Positions 24,659 to 32,365 of a DNA stretch of 37,053 nt are shown here, piece by piece; within the stretch, counting starts at the first letter, position 1, and each line of letters starts with the position of its first letter. The position numbers and the translations under genes were made by a program. Below the pieces are notes generated by a model. The model was not told the DNA's origin and ran no database searches. It saw only the letters and a list, made by a program, of their open reading frames with translations. The stretch comes from Acholeplasmatales bacterium (GTDB lineage Bacteria; Bacillota_I; Bacilli_A; Acholeplasmatales; JAEDCM01): the NCBI GenBank assembly GCA_017961685.1, contig JAGCWW010000080.1:1-37053 (forward strand), given 5' to 3'.

Positions 24659-25042
24659 TTATGCTCCCCCTTCTTCAGCATATAAGTATGCTGCATAAAT
24701 AAAATATATAGCAAATGTTATTACGAAATTAGCGATTGCAACTATTATACCTGCAACAGCCATTTTTCTTCCTACACCTTTCATCACTCTAGCTCTATTT
24801 AAACCAAGTATAGATAGAACTAAACCAACTATTGGTGATAAGAATGCCATTACAAATCCAACTACAGCTAGTGTATTTGTTTGATTATGATAATGGGCAT
24901 AATTGTCATTGTAGTTATCACCATAACTATCAAAAGTTTTAGCTTCAACTTTTTCTACTTCTTCTTCTAGATTTGCTCCGCAAAAATAGCAATAAGTATC
25001 GTCATCAGCAAGTTGAGCACCGCAATGCTTGCAATGTTTCAT
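24659..25042 (-). CDS. Zinc-ribbon DUF4190-type membrane protein
   Basis: The 127-residue protein starts MKHCKHCGAQLADDDTYCYF then CGANLEEE, giving four zinc-ligand cysteines. After a Tyr/Asn/His-rich linker, GFVMAFLSPIVGLVLSILGL, NRARVMKGVGRKMAVAGIIV and another hydrophobic stretch form two or three membrane helices in the DUF4190 pattern. It is separated from the Sel1-repeat gene by one base and from the next zinc-ribbon gene by two, so all are coupled. The two ribbon proteins look like products of an old duplication. Confidence 0.82.
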   Translation of the reverse strand: MKHCKHCGAQLADDDTYCYFCGANLEEEVEKVEAKTFDSYGDNYNDNYAHYHNQTNTLAVVGFVMAFLSPIVGLVLSILGLNRARVMKGVGRKMAVAGIIVAIANFVITFAIYFIYAAYLYAEEGGA

Positions 25043-25043
25043 T

Positions 25044-25577
25044 TTATTCCTCCCCGTTAAGTAATAAATATGCTTCTTTCATTAAATCGAATGCTTTATT
25101 TAAATCCTTTTCTACTCCAGTTCCGTTTTTATAACATAAAGCTAGTGAATAATAAGCTTCGCTATATTTTAAATCTACAGCCTTCTTTAAATATTCTACA
25201 GCTTTTTTAGCGTTCTTTTCATATCCATTATTTCCATTTAGATAATTAAAGCCAATTTCATAAATAGCATCTTTGTATTCATAATCATTAGCTGCTTTTA
25301 GTAAACATTCTTTAGCTTTATCTAAATCTTGTTTTTCATAGTAGATGTTTTCATAAATTACCCCTTGCATATAAATGGCATAGCCATTATTAGTGCATTT
25401 AGAATAATAATCCATTGCTTTATTTAGATCATCTTTATCAAAATAATAAATATCTCCTAAATAAGAATAAGCATCGTTTACGCCACCTTTAGCGTATTCT
25501 AAGCATAGTTTTTCCTTTTCATCGATTAATTTATCATCAAGACTATTTAACTTATTATCTAGTTCATTAATGTTCAT
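25044..25577 (-). CDS. Sel1-like repeat protein
   Basis: The 177-residue soluble protein is composed of Sel1-type (TPR-like) helical repeats: AYSYLGDIYYFDKDDLNKAM, AIYEIGFNYLNGNNGYEKNA, then KAVEYLKKAVDLKYSEAYYS and LALCYKNGTGVEKDLNKAFD. Such repeats act as protein-protein adaptors. No enzymatic motif or signal peptide is seen. It sits in the middle of an operon with two zinc-ribbon membrane proteins, so an adaptor on a membrane complex is a plausible but untested idea. Confidence 0.88.
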   Translation of the reverse strand: MNINELDNKLNSLDDKLIDEKEKLCLEYAKGGVNDAYSYLGDIYYFDKDDLNKAMDYYSKCTNNGYAIYMQGVIYENIYYEKQDLDKAKECLLKAANDYEYKDAIYEIGFNYLNGNNGYEKNAKKAVEYLKKAVDLKYSEAYYSLALCYKNGTGVEKDLNKAFDLMKEAYLLLNGEE

Positions 25578-25588
25578 ATAAATTCCTC

Positions 25589-25846
25589 CTACTTAAATTC
25601 TTTTAAATCATATTCTTCCGCAAAGCCTATTATATAGTCATTAATCAAGGCTTTTTGCTGTTCTTTATCCATTTTTAGTAATTCATCAGATAATTTATAA
25701 CCTAATACTTTTAAAGCACTTTTTAAGTCATCTATACTTAGTTCATCATTTATAAACATTTTACATGTTGCACAAAATAATGATTCCTTTTTATATCCTT
25801 CTTTTTTTAGTTCTTCATAAGTAACATATATTTCTTCTAGAGTCAT
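25589..25846 (-). CDS. Small soluble protein, unknown
   Basis: The 85-residue protein is acidic and helical. It contains CATCKMF near residue 25, a single CxxC pair, and a C-terminal half rich in Lys/Glu/Asp (LLKMDKEQQKALINDYIIGF). I recognise no family. GAGGTG precedes the ATG and a TATAAT box lies just upstream (about 25866-25871), so it is the first gene of the four-gene operon. Its small size and position suggest a regulator or adaptor for the downstream proteins; this is inference. Confidence 0.68.
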   Translation of the reverse strand: MTLEEIYVTYEELKKEGYKKESLFCATCKMFINDELSIDDLKSALKVLGYKLSDELLKMDKEQQKALINDYIIGFAEEYDLKEFK

Positions 25847-25881
25847 AAATTACACCTCTAACTAATTATATCATAATTAAA

Positions 25882-25910
25882 GAAAAAAGAGTATGAATAA
25901 ATCATACTCT
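25882..25910 (-). terminator. Terminator of the nucleoside transporter operon
   Basis: In minus-strand RNA, AGAGUAUG and CAUACUCU flank AUUUAUU and are followed by six U. It lies five bases after the last permease gene. Confidence 0.86.
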
Positions 25911-25915
25911 ATAAA

Positions 25916-26884
25916 TTATCTATCTTCTCTAAAGTAGTTAGTACCTAGAGCTTGAGGTGGTTGAACTGATTTGCCACCAAAGATACTTGTGATAATTAAT
26001 ACGATAATAGCAACTACATATGGAAGCATCTTTATAACTTCCTTCATTGCGTTACTTACGCTAATTACACTTGAATATGGTAATTGATAAAGTATCGCAA
26101 AGACAAATGATCCAAGTATCGCAACATTTGGTCTCCAAATAGAGAATATTACTAGTGCTACAGAAATCCAACCTAAACCTTCAATTGAAACGGCTTGTTC
26201 AAATGTTCCACCCATTTGAACCATAATATAAGTTAATCCACCAAATGATGCAATAGCACCACCCACGATAGTTGCAATATATCTATATTTAGTAACATTG
26301 ATACCTGCAGCATCTGCTGTAGCTGGGTTTTCACCTACTGCTCTAAGTCTTAGACCAGTCTTTGTTTTCTTTAAGAATAAATAAGCTAATATCGCAATGA
26401 TAATGGCTAAATAAATCAAAAATCCATGCCCAAAGAATAATCTTAAGAAATCGTTAGAACTATCAGTTACAGGGAATACTCTAGTAAAACATTTATTTGA
26501 AACATTCATTAAAACTGTTCTATCAATTTTAGTTCCGAAATAGTTAGCAGCAGCAACACCAAATGTTGTAATTGCTAAACCAGTGATGTTTTGGTTACTT
26601 CTTAGTGTTACTGTTAAGAAACTATAAAGTAGGCCAACTAAACCACCAAATAGAATGGCAAATGTAATTGCAAATAGGATAATCCAAATATATGCCATTA
26701 CATTATTTGCTCCTACCATTTTATAAGCTAAATAAACTCCTGTGCATCCTCCGATACCACCAAAACACATAATACCAGGTGTACCTAAGTTTAAGTGCCC
26801 TGATTTTTCAGTTATGATTTCACCTAGTGAACCATATAGAAATACCGCAAATATTGCGATTGATGAAATAAGTAATGTAATCAT
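25916..26884 (-). CDS. Nucleoside ABC transporter permease (second subunit)
   Basis: The 322-residue protein has about eight to nine hydrophobic helices and matches the BPD_transp_2 family used by BMP-type nucleoside importers (B. subtilis NupQ/YufQ type). Typical motifs are EKSGHLNLGTPGIMCFGGIG near the N terminus and GLRLRAVGENPATADAAGIN, the cytoplasmic loop that docks on the ATPase. Its ATG overlaps the stop of the first permease gene by one base. It ends five bases before the operon terminator. Confidence 0.92.
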   Translation of the reverse strand: MITLLISSIAIFAVFLYGSLGEIITEKSGHLNLGTPGIMCFGGIGGCTGVYLAYKMVGANNVMAYIWIILFAITFAILFGGLVGLLYSFLTVTLRSNQNITGLAITTFGVAAANYFGTKIDRTVLMNVSNKCFTRVFPVTDSSNDFLRLFFGHGFLIYLAIIIAILAYLFLKKTKTGLRLRAVGENPATADAAGINVTKYRYIATIVGGAIASFGGLTYIMVQMGGTFEQAVSIEGLGWISVALVIFSIWRPNVAILGSFVFAILYQLPYSSVISVSNAMKEVIKMLPYVVAIIVLIITSIFGGKSVQPPQALGTNYFREDR

Positions 26885-28185
26885 TATATTTCCTCCTTTT
26901 CTACAGTTTCAGTAGGCATCTCTAAATGCTCAGCTGTTTCTTCAAGTACAACAGGTTTTGTTGTAACTTTTTCTTCAACTTCTTTTTCTTCTTGCTTTTT
27001 TCTTCTAAAGATTTTATATACTACAAAATCACTAATCATTGCGAAGAATGCATTGATTTTACCAAAGATTAAAGCAAAGAAAGCAATAAACTTATTATCT
27101 ATCTTTCCTTCTTCATTTCTTCTAAATACTATTTTATATCTAGAGAAGAATGTACATCCAATAATGAAGAAAATAAAGATTGATGTTACAATTAGAGGAA
27201 TTGAATCATTAGCTTCACCAATATTAGATAATAATTCAGCAGAACCTCTTCTTAAGAATATAATTAAGAATGCAGTTAAAATCATGAAATATGGGTTAAA
27301 GTTAGCTAGCCATACAACAATGATTGCTGTAAATCCTTGACCACCAAGTGTATCTGTATTTACAACGTGGTTTAAACCATTTGTTAGTAAGAAACCAACC
27401 AAACCACAAATAGCACCAGATACGATTAAAGTTCTAATAACTACCTTTTTAACATTGATTCCAACATATTTAGCAGTGTTTACTGATTCACCAACTAAAG
27501 ATAATTCAAATCCATGTTTTGTTTTCTTAATGTATATAGCAATAAATGCTACTAATAAACCAGTAATAATAATTAATGATAAATATTCATAGATCATCGG
27601 AAATGATCCATCATATACGTTAGGCAATGTATTACTTCCACCTGTTGAATAAACGTTAGTGAAAATCGCAACACATTGAATTGCAATATAGTTCATCATT
27701 AAAGTAAATAATATTTCATTAGTATTCCATAATGCTTTAAATATAGCTGGAATGACAGCCCATATAATACCTGCTAAAACCGCACAGATAAGCGATATTA
27801 TTACTAAAATGGCATCAGGTATTTTACCACCCATAAAGTATAAGCACATATAAGCTGCTAGTGCACCAATCAGTGCTTGACCATCAGCGCCTGTATTCCA
27901 GAATTTCATCTTAAATGCTGGAAGTAAGGCTAAACCTAAACTAAGTAGGATTGCTATTTCTTTTAAAGCATCCCATAAACTATAACTAGCAAATGTACCA
28001 GTAAATAGAGAGCCTATAAAAGTGAATGGATTACAATGAAGTGTTATAGCAAGTAATATAGAAGATACTATTAATGCTAAAACAACTGCTGTTGTTTTAA
28101 TTCCAACTAATTTAGAAGTTTTTACAGCATCACGCTTAACGATATGAAATAATGGATCTTTTGTTTCTCTACTCTTTTCCATCAT
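26884..28185 (-). CDS. Nucleoside ABC transporter permease (first subunit)
   Basis: The 433-residue BPD_transp_2 permease has a core of about nine helices, with MKFWNTGADGQALIGALAAY and TKHGFELSLVGESVNTAKYV marking the conserved regions. It corresponds to NupP/YufP. After the last helix it carries a charged tail of about 45 residues rich in Lys, Glu and Val (EEKEVEEKVTTKPVV). The gene overlaps the end of the ATPase gene by 17 bases and the next permease by one, so translation is coupled. Confidence 0.92.
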   Translation of the reverse strand: MMEKSRETKDPLFHIVKRDAVKTSKLVGIKTTAVVLALIVSSILLAITLHCNPFTFIGSLFTGTFASYSLWDALKEIAILLSLGLALLPAFKMKFWNTGADGQALIGALAAYMCLYFMGGKIPDAILVIISLICAVLAGIIWAVIPAIFKALWNTNEILFTLMMNYIAIQCVAIFTNVYSTGGSNTLPNVYDGSFPMIYEYLSLIIITGLLVAFIAIYIKKTKHGFELSLVGESVNTAKYVGINVKKVVIRTLIVSGAICGLVGFLLTNGLNHVVNTDTLGGQGFTAIIVVWLANFNPYFMILTAFLIIFLRRGSAELLSNIGEANDSIPLIVTSIFIFFIIGCTFFSRYKIVFRRNEEGKIDNKFIAFFALIFGKINAFFAMISDFVVYKIFRRKKQEEKEVEEKVTTKPVVLEETAEHLEMPTETVEKEEI

Positions 28186-29791
28186 CAGTCACCTCGCTAT
28201 CTTCTTCACCTAATTTTTTCCACTCTTCTTCTGTAAGTTGAGAGTCTTTAGCAAGACCCCAAGGTCTTTCACTTTGTTCTTCTAGTAAGTTTAGACTACC
28301 TGTCATCATTAAGCCTAATTTTTCTTTTGTTGTTTTAGCCGCATGTACAACACCCATTACTTCACCGTGACATAAAACTAATATCTTATCACATAATGCT
28401 AACATAACGTCTAAGTCTTCACCAACAAATAGAATACCTACACCTTTTTTCTTTTGCTCATTTAAAATATCATAAATAGCATAACTTGAGTTAATGTCTA
28501 ATCCTCTAACAGGATAAGCAGTAACTATTACATTTGGATCTGATCCAATTTCTCTACCAACTAAAACCTTTTGAACATTACCACCAGATAATCTTCTAAT
28601 AGGTGTTTCAGTTGATGGTGTAACAACTTGTAATTTTTCAATTAATTCTTCAGCTTCTTTTCTAGCTTTCTTTCTATCAACGAATATACCTTTTGCTTCA
28701 CCATAATTTTTAAGCATCATATTATCAGTGATACTAAATGATGGAGCAAGTCCCATACCTAATCTATCTTCTGGTATGAAAGACATTGATATACCCTTTT
28801 CAATAATTGCTTTTGGTTTTAAACCAATAATACTTTCACCCTTATGAGTAATCTTTCCTGAAGCAACTGGTCTAATACCAGCAATCGCTTCACAAAGCTC
28901 TTTTTGACCACAACCAGAAATACCAGCAATACCTAGCATTTCTCCGCCTCTAATATAAAAACTTACGTTTTTAATGGCTTTTGAACCATCATCGGCATTT
29001 ACTACTAAATCTCTTATTTCTAGTAATGGTTTATCAAAATCTGTTTTAGCTCTTTCAATTTTTAAATCAACCTTTTTACCAACCATCATTTCAGTTAGTT
29101 GTTTTTCATCAGTTTCACTTGTATTTACAGTACCAACATAAGTACCTTTTCTAAGAATTGAAACTCTATCTGAAATCTCTAAAACTTCGTTTAACTTATG
29201 TGTAATGATAACAATAGACTTACCGTCTTCTTTCATTGCACGCAAAATGTTAAATAACTTTTCTATTTCTTGTGGAGTTAATACAGCAGTAGGTTCATCT
29301 AAGATTAAAATATTAGCGCCTCTATATAAAACCTTAATAATTTCTACAGTTTGTTTTTCAGATACGCTCATATCATAAATCTTTTTCTTTGGATCAATGT
29401 CAAATCCATAACGATTTGCAATTTCAGTAACCTTTGCATTTACTTGCTTCATATTTATTCTTTTTTCATCATTCATCCCAAGAATAATGTTTTCAGCCGC
29501 AGTAAAGATATCAACCAATTTAAAGTGTTGGTGAATCATACCTATACCATTATCAAAAGCATCTTTAGGGGACTTAATAACTACTTCTTTCCCATCAACA
29601 TAAATATGTCCTTTATCAGGGAAATAAATACCTGAAATCATATTCATTAAAGTAGTTTTACCACTACCGTTTTCTCCTAATAATGATAATATTTCACCTT
29701 TCTTAACATTAAGATTAACGTTTTTGTTTGCAATAACCTTACTACCAAACGTTTTGGTAATGTTTTTTAGCTCTATTGCATAGTTTTCCAT
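28169..29791 (-). CDS. Nucleoside ABC transporter ATPase with two ABC domains
   Basis: The 540-residue protein is a RbsA/NupO-type double ATPase. Domain 1 has Walker A GENGSGKTT, the atypical signature MSVSEKQTVEI and Walker B LILDEPTAVLT. Domain 2 has a degenerate Walker A (GISGCGQKE), a canonical LSGGNVQK signature and VIVTAYPVRGLD. This asymmetry is usual in the BMP-associated family. It powers import by the two permeases encoded downstream. The C-terminal 40 residues are an acidic extension. Confidence 0.94.
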   Translation of the reverse strand: MENYAIELKNITKTFGSKVIANKNVNLNVKKGEILSLLGENGSGKTTLMNMISGIYFPDKGHIYVDGKEVVIKSPKDAFDNGIGMIHQHFKLVDIFTAAENIILGMNDEKRINMKQVNAKVTEIANRYGFDIDPKKKIYDMSVSEKQTVEIIKVLYRGANILILDEPTAVLTPQEIEKLFNILRAMKEDGKSIVIITHKLNEVLEISDRVSILRKGTYVGTVNTSETDEKQLTEMMVGKKVDLKIERAKTDFDKPLLEIRDLVVNADDGSKAIKNVSFYIRGGEMLGIAGISGCGQKELCEAIAGIRPVASGKITHKGESIIGLKPKAIIEKGISMSFIPEDRLGMGLAPSFSITDNMMLKNYGEAKGIFVDRKKARKEAEELIEKLQVVTPSTETPIRRLSGGNVQKVLVGREIGSDPNVIVTAYPVRGLDINSSYAIYDILNEQKKKGVGILFVGEDLDVMLALCDKILVLCHGEVMGVVHAAKTTKEKLGLMMTGSLNLLEEQSERPWGLAKDSQLTEEEWKKLGEEDSEVTDDGKE

Positions 29792-29811
29792 TATATCAAC
29801 TCCATTTTTAA

Positions 29812-29845
29812 AAGCAATTAAAGGCGAAGCTTATAAAGCTCCGCC
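29812..29845 (-). terminator. Intergenic attenuating terminator after the binding-protein gene
   Basis: In minus-strand RNA, GGCGGAGCU (29837-29845) pairs with AGCUUCGCC (29823-29831), followed by a broken U run. It lies between the binding-protein gene and the ATPase gene. Partial termination here would give more binding protein than membrane components; that use is inferred. Confidence 0.7.
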
Positions 29846-29872
29846 AATAGCTTTTTTTATTTTAAATTAAAA

Positions 29873-31060
29873 CTAATCAAGTTCAGTGATACCATCAATT
29901 CTTAAATCGAAGTATGGTGCACTTCTATGTTTAGATTCCTCAAAAATACCGTTTACGATAACTTGAGTATCTGCTTTTGGAGCATAATCACCATTTTCAT
30001 CATAATCGTCATCAGCATTTACATTTGCTTGGTAAGTAGTTAATGTTTCACCATTAACAGTAAACTTAGTTGTATCAAATACATTAAGTGTTCCTGCTTT
30101 GAATGCTGCAATAGCATTATCCATAGCAGCCTTAGTTCCTGTAGCAGCGATTGCAGATGGTTCATAAACTTCTACTGCGCCATTAGAAATAGTTCCTGTC
30201 CAGTCAGCATCCATTTTTTGATCGTTAAGTACACTATTAATGAAATATTTGAAGTAAGGTCTCCAGTTAATTCTTGAAGAAGTTAAGTAAGAATTTGTTA
30301 AGCTCTTGTTTTCTCCATTGTAGAATACGTTTGGAACTTTCTTTTGTTCACAAACTGATGGAGCACCTTGTGAGTCAGCATGTTGACTGATTAGAACGCA
30401 TTTATCATCTTTAATTAGAGTTTCAGCTGTAGTCTTTTCAGCATTTTCATCATACCATGAGTTAGTATATCTAACCTTCATTGTAACTGATGGACATACT
30501 GATTTAGCTCCTAGATAGAATGAAGTATATCCAGAAACTACTTCTGCATATGGGAATGCACCAACATAACCCATAACAGCTTTATCAGATGTAATTTTAC
30601 CAGCGTTAATCATTTCATTTAACTTCATACCAGCAGCGATACCTGCAACATATCTACCTTCATAGATTGATGCGAATGCATTGTGGAAGTTAGTTAAAGT
30701 TGATGTATGAGCACTTGTACCTGTAGCATGTGCGAATTCTACATCTTTGAATTCTTCAGCAGCTTTCATCATGAATGGTTCATGACCAAATGAGTCAGCG
30801 AAGATACCTTTGCATCCTTTCTTTGCTAATTCCTTAGCAGTTGAGTAGCAAGCTTCACCTTCAGCAACGTTAGTCTTAAGGATAGCCTTAACACCTAATT
30901 CTTCACAAACGTCTTTTGCAGCATCGATGAAGTTCTTATCATAAGTTGATTTTTCATCATGTAGGAAAATGAAACCGAACTTATCTTTAGAACCATTACC
31001 ACAAGCAGCAAGGCTTAGTGCAGCAGCACCAGTAAGAATTGCTAATAATAATTTTTTCAT
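29873..31060 (-). CDS. BMP-family nucleoside-binding lipoprotein
   Basis: The 395-residue protein has a lipobox LAAC with Cys20. A BMP (PF02608-type) periplasmic-binding fold follows: KFGFIFLHDEKSTYDKNFID, KGCKGIFADSFGHEP and YEGRYVAGIAAGMKLNEMI. BMP proteins capture purine nucleosides and related compounds for ABC importers. The gene is the first of a four-gene operon and lies directly behind a guanine-type riboswitch, which fits purine transport. The C-terminal part extends beyond the usual BMP core with an Asp/Ala-rich segment. AAGGAG lies nine bases before the ATG. Confidence 0.93.
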   Translation of the reverse strand: MKKLLLAILTGAAALSLAACGNGSKDKFGFIFLHDEKSTYDKNFIDAAKDVCEELGVKAILKTNVAEGEACYSTAKELAKKGCKGIFADSFGHEPFMMKAAEEFKDVEFAHATGTSAHTSTLTNFHNAFASIYEGRYVAGIAAGMKLNEMINAGKITSDKAVMGYVGAFPYAEVVSGYTSFYLGAKSVCPSVTMKVRYTNSWYDENAEKTTAETLIKDDKCVLISQHADSQGAPSVCEQKKVPNVFYNGENKSLTNSYLTSSRINWRPYFKYFINSVLNDQKMDADWTGTISNGAVEVYEPSAIAATGTKAAMDNAIAAFKAGTLNVFDTTKFTVNGETLTTYQANVNADDDYDENGDYAPKADTQVIVNGIFEESKHRSAPYFDLRIDGITELD

Positions 31061-31177
31061 ATTCTTTTTCTCCTTTTTTATTCTGAATAGAGAACATAGA
31101 ACACCTTTATTATTTATTAATACTCGGTTTCTCCTTATTGTCCTTTTCTTTTTCCTATTTAAAGAAAAGTAAGAGTA

Positions 31178-31220
31178 AAAAATAAAAAATGCTTCTTCTT
31201 ACATAATAAGAGAAAGCATT
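31178..31220 (-). terminator. Riboswitch expression-platform terminator
   Basis: In minus-strand RNA, AAUGCUU (31214-31220) pairs with AAGCAUU (31188-31194), with an inner CUUA/UAAG helix, then a U-rich run. It lies 14 bases after the aptamer's P1, so guanine binding would favour termination ahead of the transporter genes. A 14-base palindrome (31225-31238) joins the two elements and may form the alternative structure. Confidence 0.83.
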
Positions 31221-31233
31221 CAGGAATAATATT

Positions 31234-31300
31234 ATTCGTAGTGCTACATTTAAGGTGTAGCGTAGAAACTTTCCCACCATATAAGGGTAATTATACGAAT
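31234..31300 (-). promoter_or_regulatory. Purine riboswitch aptamer, guanine/hypoxanthine class
   Basis: Minus-strand RNA matches the purine aptamer: P1 AUUCGU/ACGAAU, J1/2 AUAAUU, L2 UAUAUGG, J2/3 AAGUUUCUAC, P3 GCUACA/UGUAGC with L3 CCUUAAA, and J3/1 ACUA. The specificity base in J3/1 is C (ACUA, not AUUA), which pairs with guanine, hypoxanthine or xanthine rather than adenine. P2 is short (CCC/GGG). The aptamer lies about 175 bases upstream of the binding-protein gene, so purine sufficiency should repress uptake. Confidence 0.93.
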
Positions 31301-31318
31301 CTCAATTCAGTTTTTACA

Positions 31319-31347
31319 ATATTAATATATCATATTAATTATGTAAA
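31319..31347 (-). promoter_or_regulatory. Promoter for the riboswitch-transporter transcript
   Basis: Minus-strand TTTACA (31342-31347) and TAATAT (31319-31324) are 17 bases apart. Transcription would start about 12 bases before the aptamer. Confidence 0.7.
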
Positions 31348-31359
31348 TTAAAGAGTAAA

Positions 31360-31405
31360 GATATAAAAAGAAAGAGTCAAAACGTTTACAGATACACTTT
31401 GACTC
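31360..31405 (-). terminator. Terminator after xpt
   Basis: In minus-strand RNA, GAGUCAAA (31398-31405) pairs with UUUUGACUC (31374-31382), followed by UUUCUUUUU. It separates xpt from the riboswitch promoter. Confidence 0.75.
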
Positions 31406-31411
31406 ATAACT

Positions 31412-31978
31412 TTATTTTATAATTACCTTTCCATTTTCAAAATGGTCTATGATAGCACAGCTTTCTACTCTTAAGCCTAAATCTTCTAGTTTTTTTCTTC
31501 CACCTTGGAATCCTTTTTCTATAACTATACCTACTCCAACTACTTCAGCACCTGCTTGTTTACATAAATCAATTAAGCCAATAGCAGCATTACCTTCAGC
31601 TAAGAAGTCATCAACGATTAAGATTTTATCACCTTTATTTAAGTATTTGTTATTAACTGTAACAGTTGATTCGATATTACGTGTAAAAGACTTAATAACT
31701 GTTTTATAAACATTATCATCAACTGTTGCACTCTTACTCTTTTTAGCAAATACCATAGGGATATTGTTATAGTATTTAGCAACAGCTAAACCATAAGCAA
31801 TGCCACTTGCTTCTATTGTTAAAATCTTAGTTACACCACTAAATTTAGAAGCAATAAATTCTCCTATTTTAAATACTAAATCGGTATCAATTTGATGATT
31901 TAAAAATGAATCTACCTTTAAAATATCATCATTAATTACTATACCATCTTTTAGTATTCTTTCTTTTAATTCCTTCAT
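31412..31978 (-). CDS. xpt: Xanthine phosphoribosyltransferase
   Basis: The 188-residue protein matches Xpt: MKELKERILKDGIVINDDIL and KVDSFLNHQIDTDLV at the start, and ILIVDDFLAEGNAAIGLIDL as the PRPP-binding loop with the acidic pair. It converts xanthine and PRPP to XMP in purine salvage. The ATG at 31976-31978 is preceded by AAAGGATG; a longer frame upstream runs through a terminator and is unlikely. In Bacillus, xpt carries its own guanine riboswitch; here the switch lies after it, before the nucleoside transporter. Confidence 0.94.
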   Translation of the reverse strand: MKELKERILKDGIVINDDILKVDSFLNHQIDTDLVFKIGEFIASKFSGVTKILTIEASGIAYGLAVAKYYNNIPMVFAKKSKSATVDDNVYKTVIKSFTRNIESTVTVNNKYLNKGDKILIVDDFLAEGNAAIGLIDLCKQAGAEVVGVGIVIEKGFQGGRKKLEDLGLRVESCAIIDHFENGKVIIK

Positions 31979-32000
31979 AAAAACACATCCTTTATCAAAA

Positions 32001-32023
32001 AGGGAAAACATTTTTGTTTCCCC
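32001..32023 (-). terminator. Terminator just upstream of xpt
   Basis: In minus-strand RNA, GGGGAAAC (32016-32023) pairs with GUUUUCCC (32002-32009) around AAAAAU and is followed by UUUUU. It ends about ten bases before the xpt ribosome-binding site, with no promoter in between, so xpt must be reached by read-through or by regulated attenuation. Confidence 0.78.
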
Positions 32024-32029
32024 GTTTTT

Positions 32030-32281
32030 TTATCCTTTTAATCCTCTTGTTTGTCTATCCATATCTTCTACTACAATATCATAGATTTCACCTAGAGTTC
32101 TGCAATATTTCATTACATCCCATGGTTCATTTGTATGGAAATGTAGTTTAATTAGTTCATCATCACCAGCAACTAATAAACAGTCACCTTTAAAATTAGC
32201 TAAAATGTAATCTCTGATTTTATCTTCATCTAAATCAGTTCCCTCAATTAAAAGTTGAGTATCATATCTAAATTCAATCAT
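32030..32281 (-). CDS. Stand-alone FakA C-terminal-like domain protein
   Basis: The 83-residue protein (ATG at 32279-32281, with AGGAGG upstream) resembles only the C-terminal domain of FakA/DAK2-type kinases. RYDTQLLIEGTDLDEDKIRD is followed by LLVAGDDELIKLHFHTNEPW, then VMKYCRTLGEIYDIVVEDMD. In full FakA, this region follows the ATP-binding and middle domains and contacts the fatty-acid-binding protein FakB. No kinase domain is present here. It has its own promoter and precedes xpt. Function alone is unknown; it might be a regulatory domain. Confidence 0.75.
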   Translation of the reverse strand: MIEFRYDTQLLIEGTDLDEDKIRDYILANFKGDCLLVAGDDELIKLHFHTNEPWDVMKYCRTLGEIYDIVVEDMDRQTRGLKG

Positions 32282-32335
32282 TTTAAACCTCCTATACACG
32301 TACTTGCGTGATTTTTATAGATAATCTCAATACAT

Positions 32336-32364
32336 ATTATAAAACTTTTGTATTATATTTGCAA
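32336..32364 (-). promoter_or_regulatory. Promoter for the FakA-C-like gene
   Basis: Minus-strand TTGCAA (32359-32364) and TATAAT (32336-32341) are 17 bases apart. A small CACG/CGTG hairpin (32299-32312) occurs in the leader just before the ribosome-binding site and could affect translation. Confidence 0.72.
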
Positions 32365-32365
32365 A

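Noticed and set aside
29351..29635. Plus-strand reading frame of 94 codons inside the nucleoside transporter ATPase gene
   Set aside because: It lies wholly antisense to a well-conserved ABC ATPase and has no ribosome-binding site.
31060..31180. Short Cys-rich frame overlapping the start of the BMP lipoprotein gene
   Set aside because: It is out of frame with a clear lipoprotein signal and appears by chance in the signal-peptide coding region.
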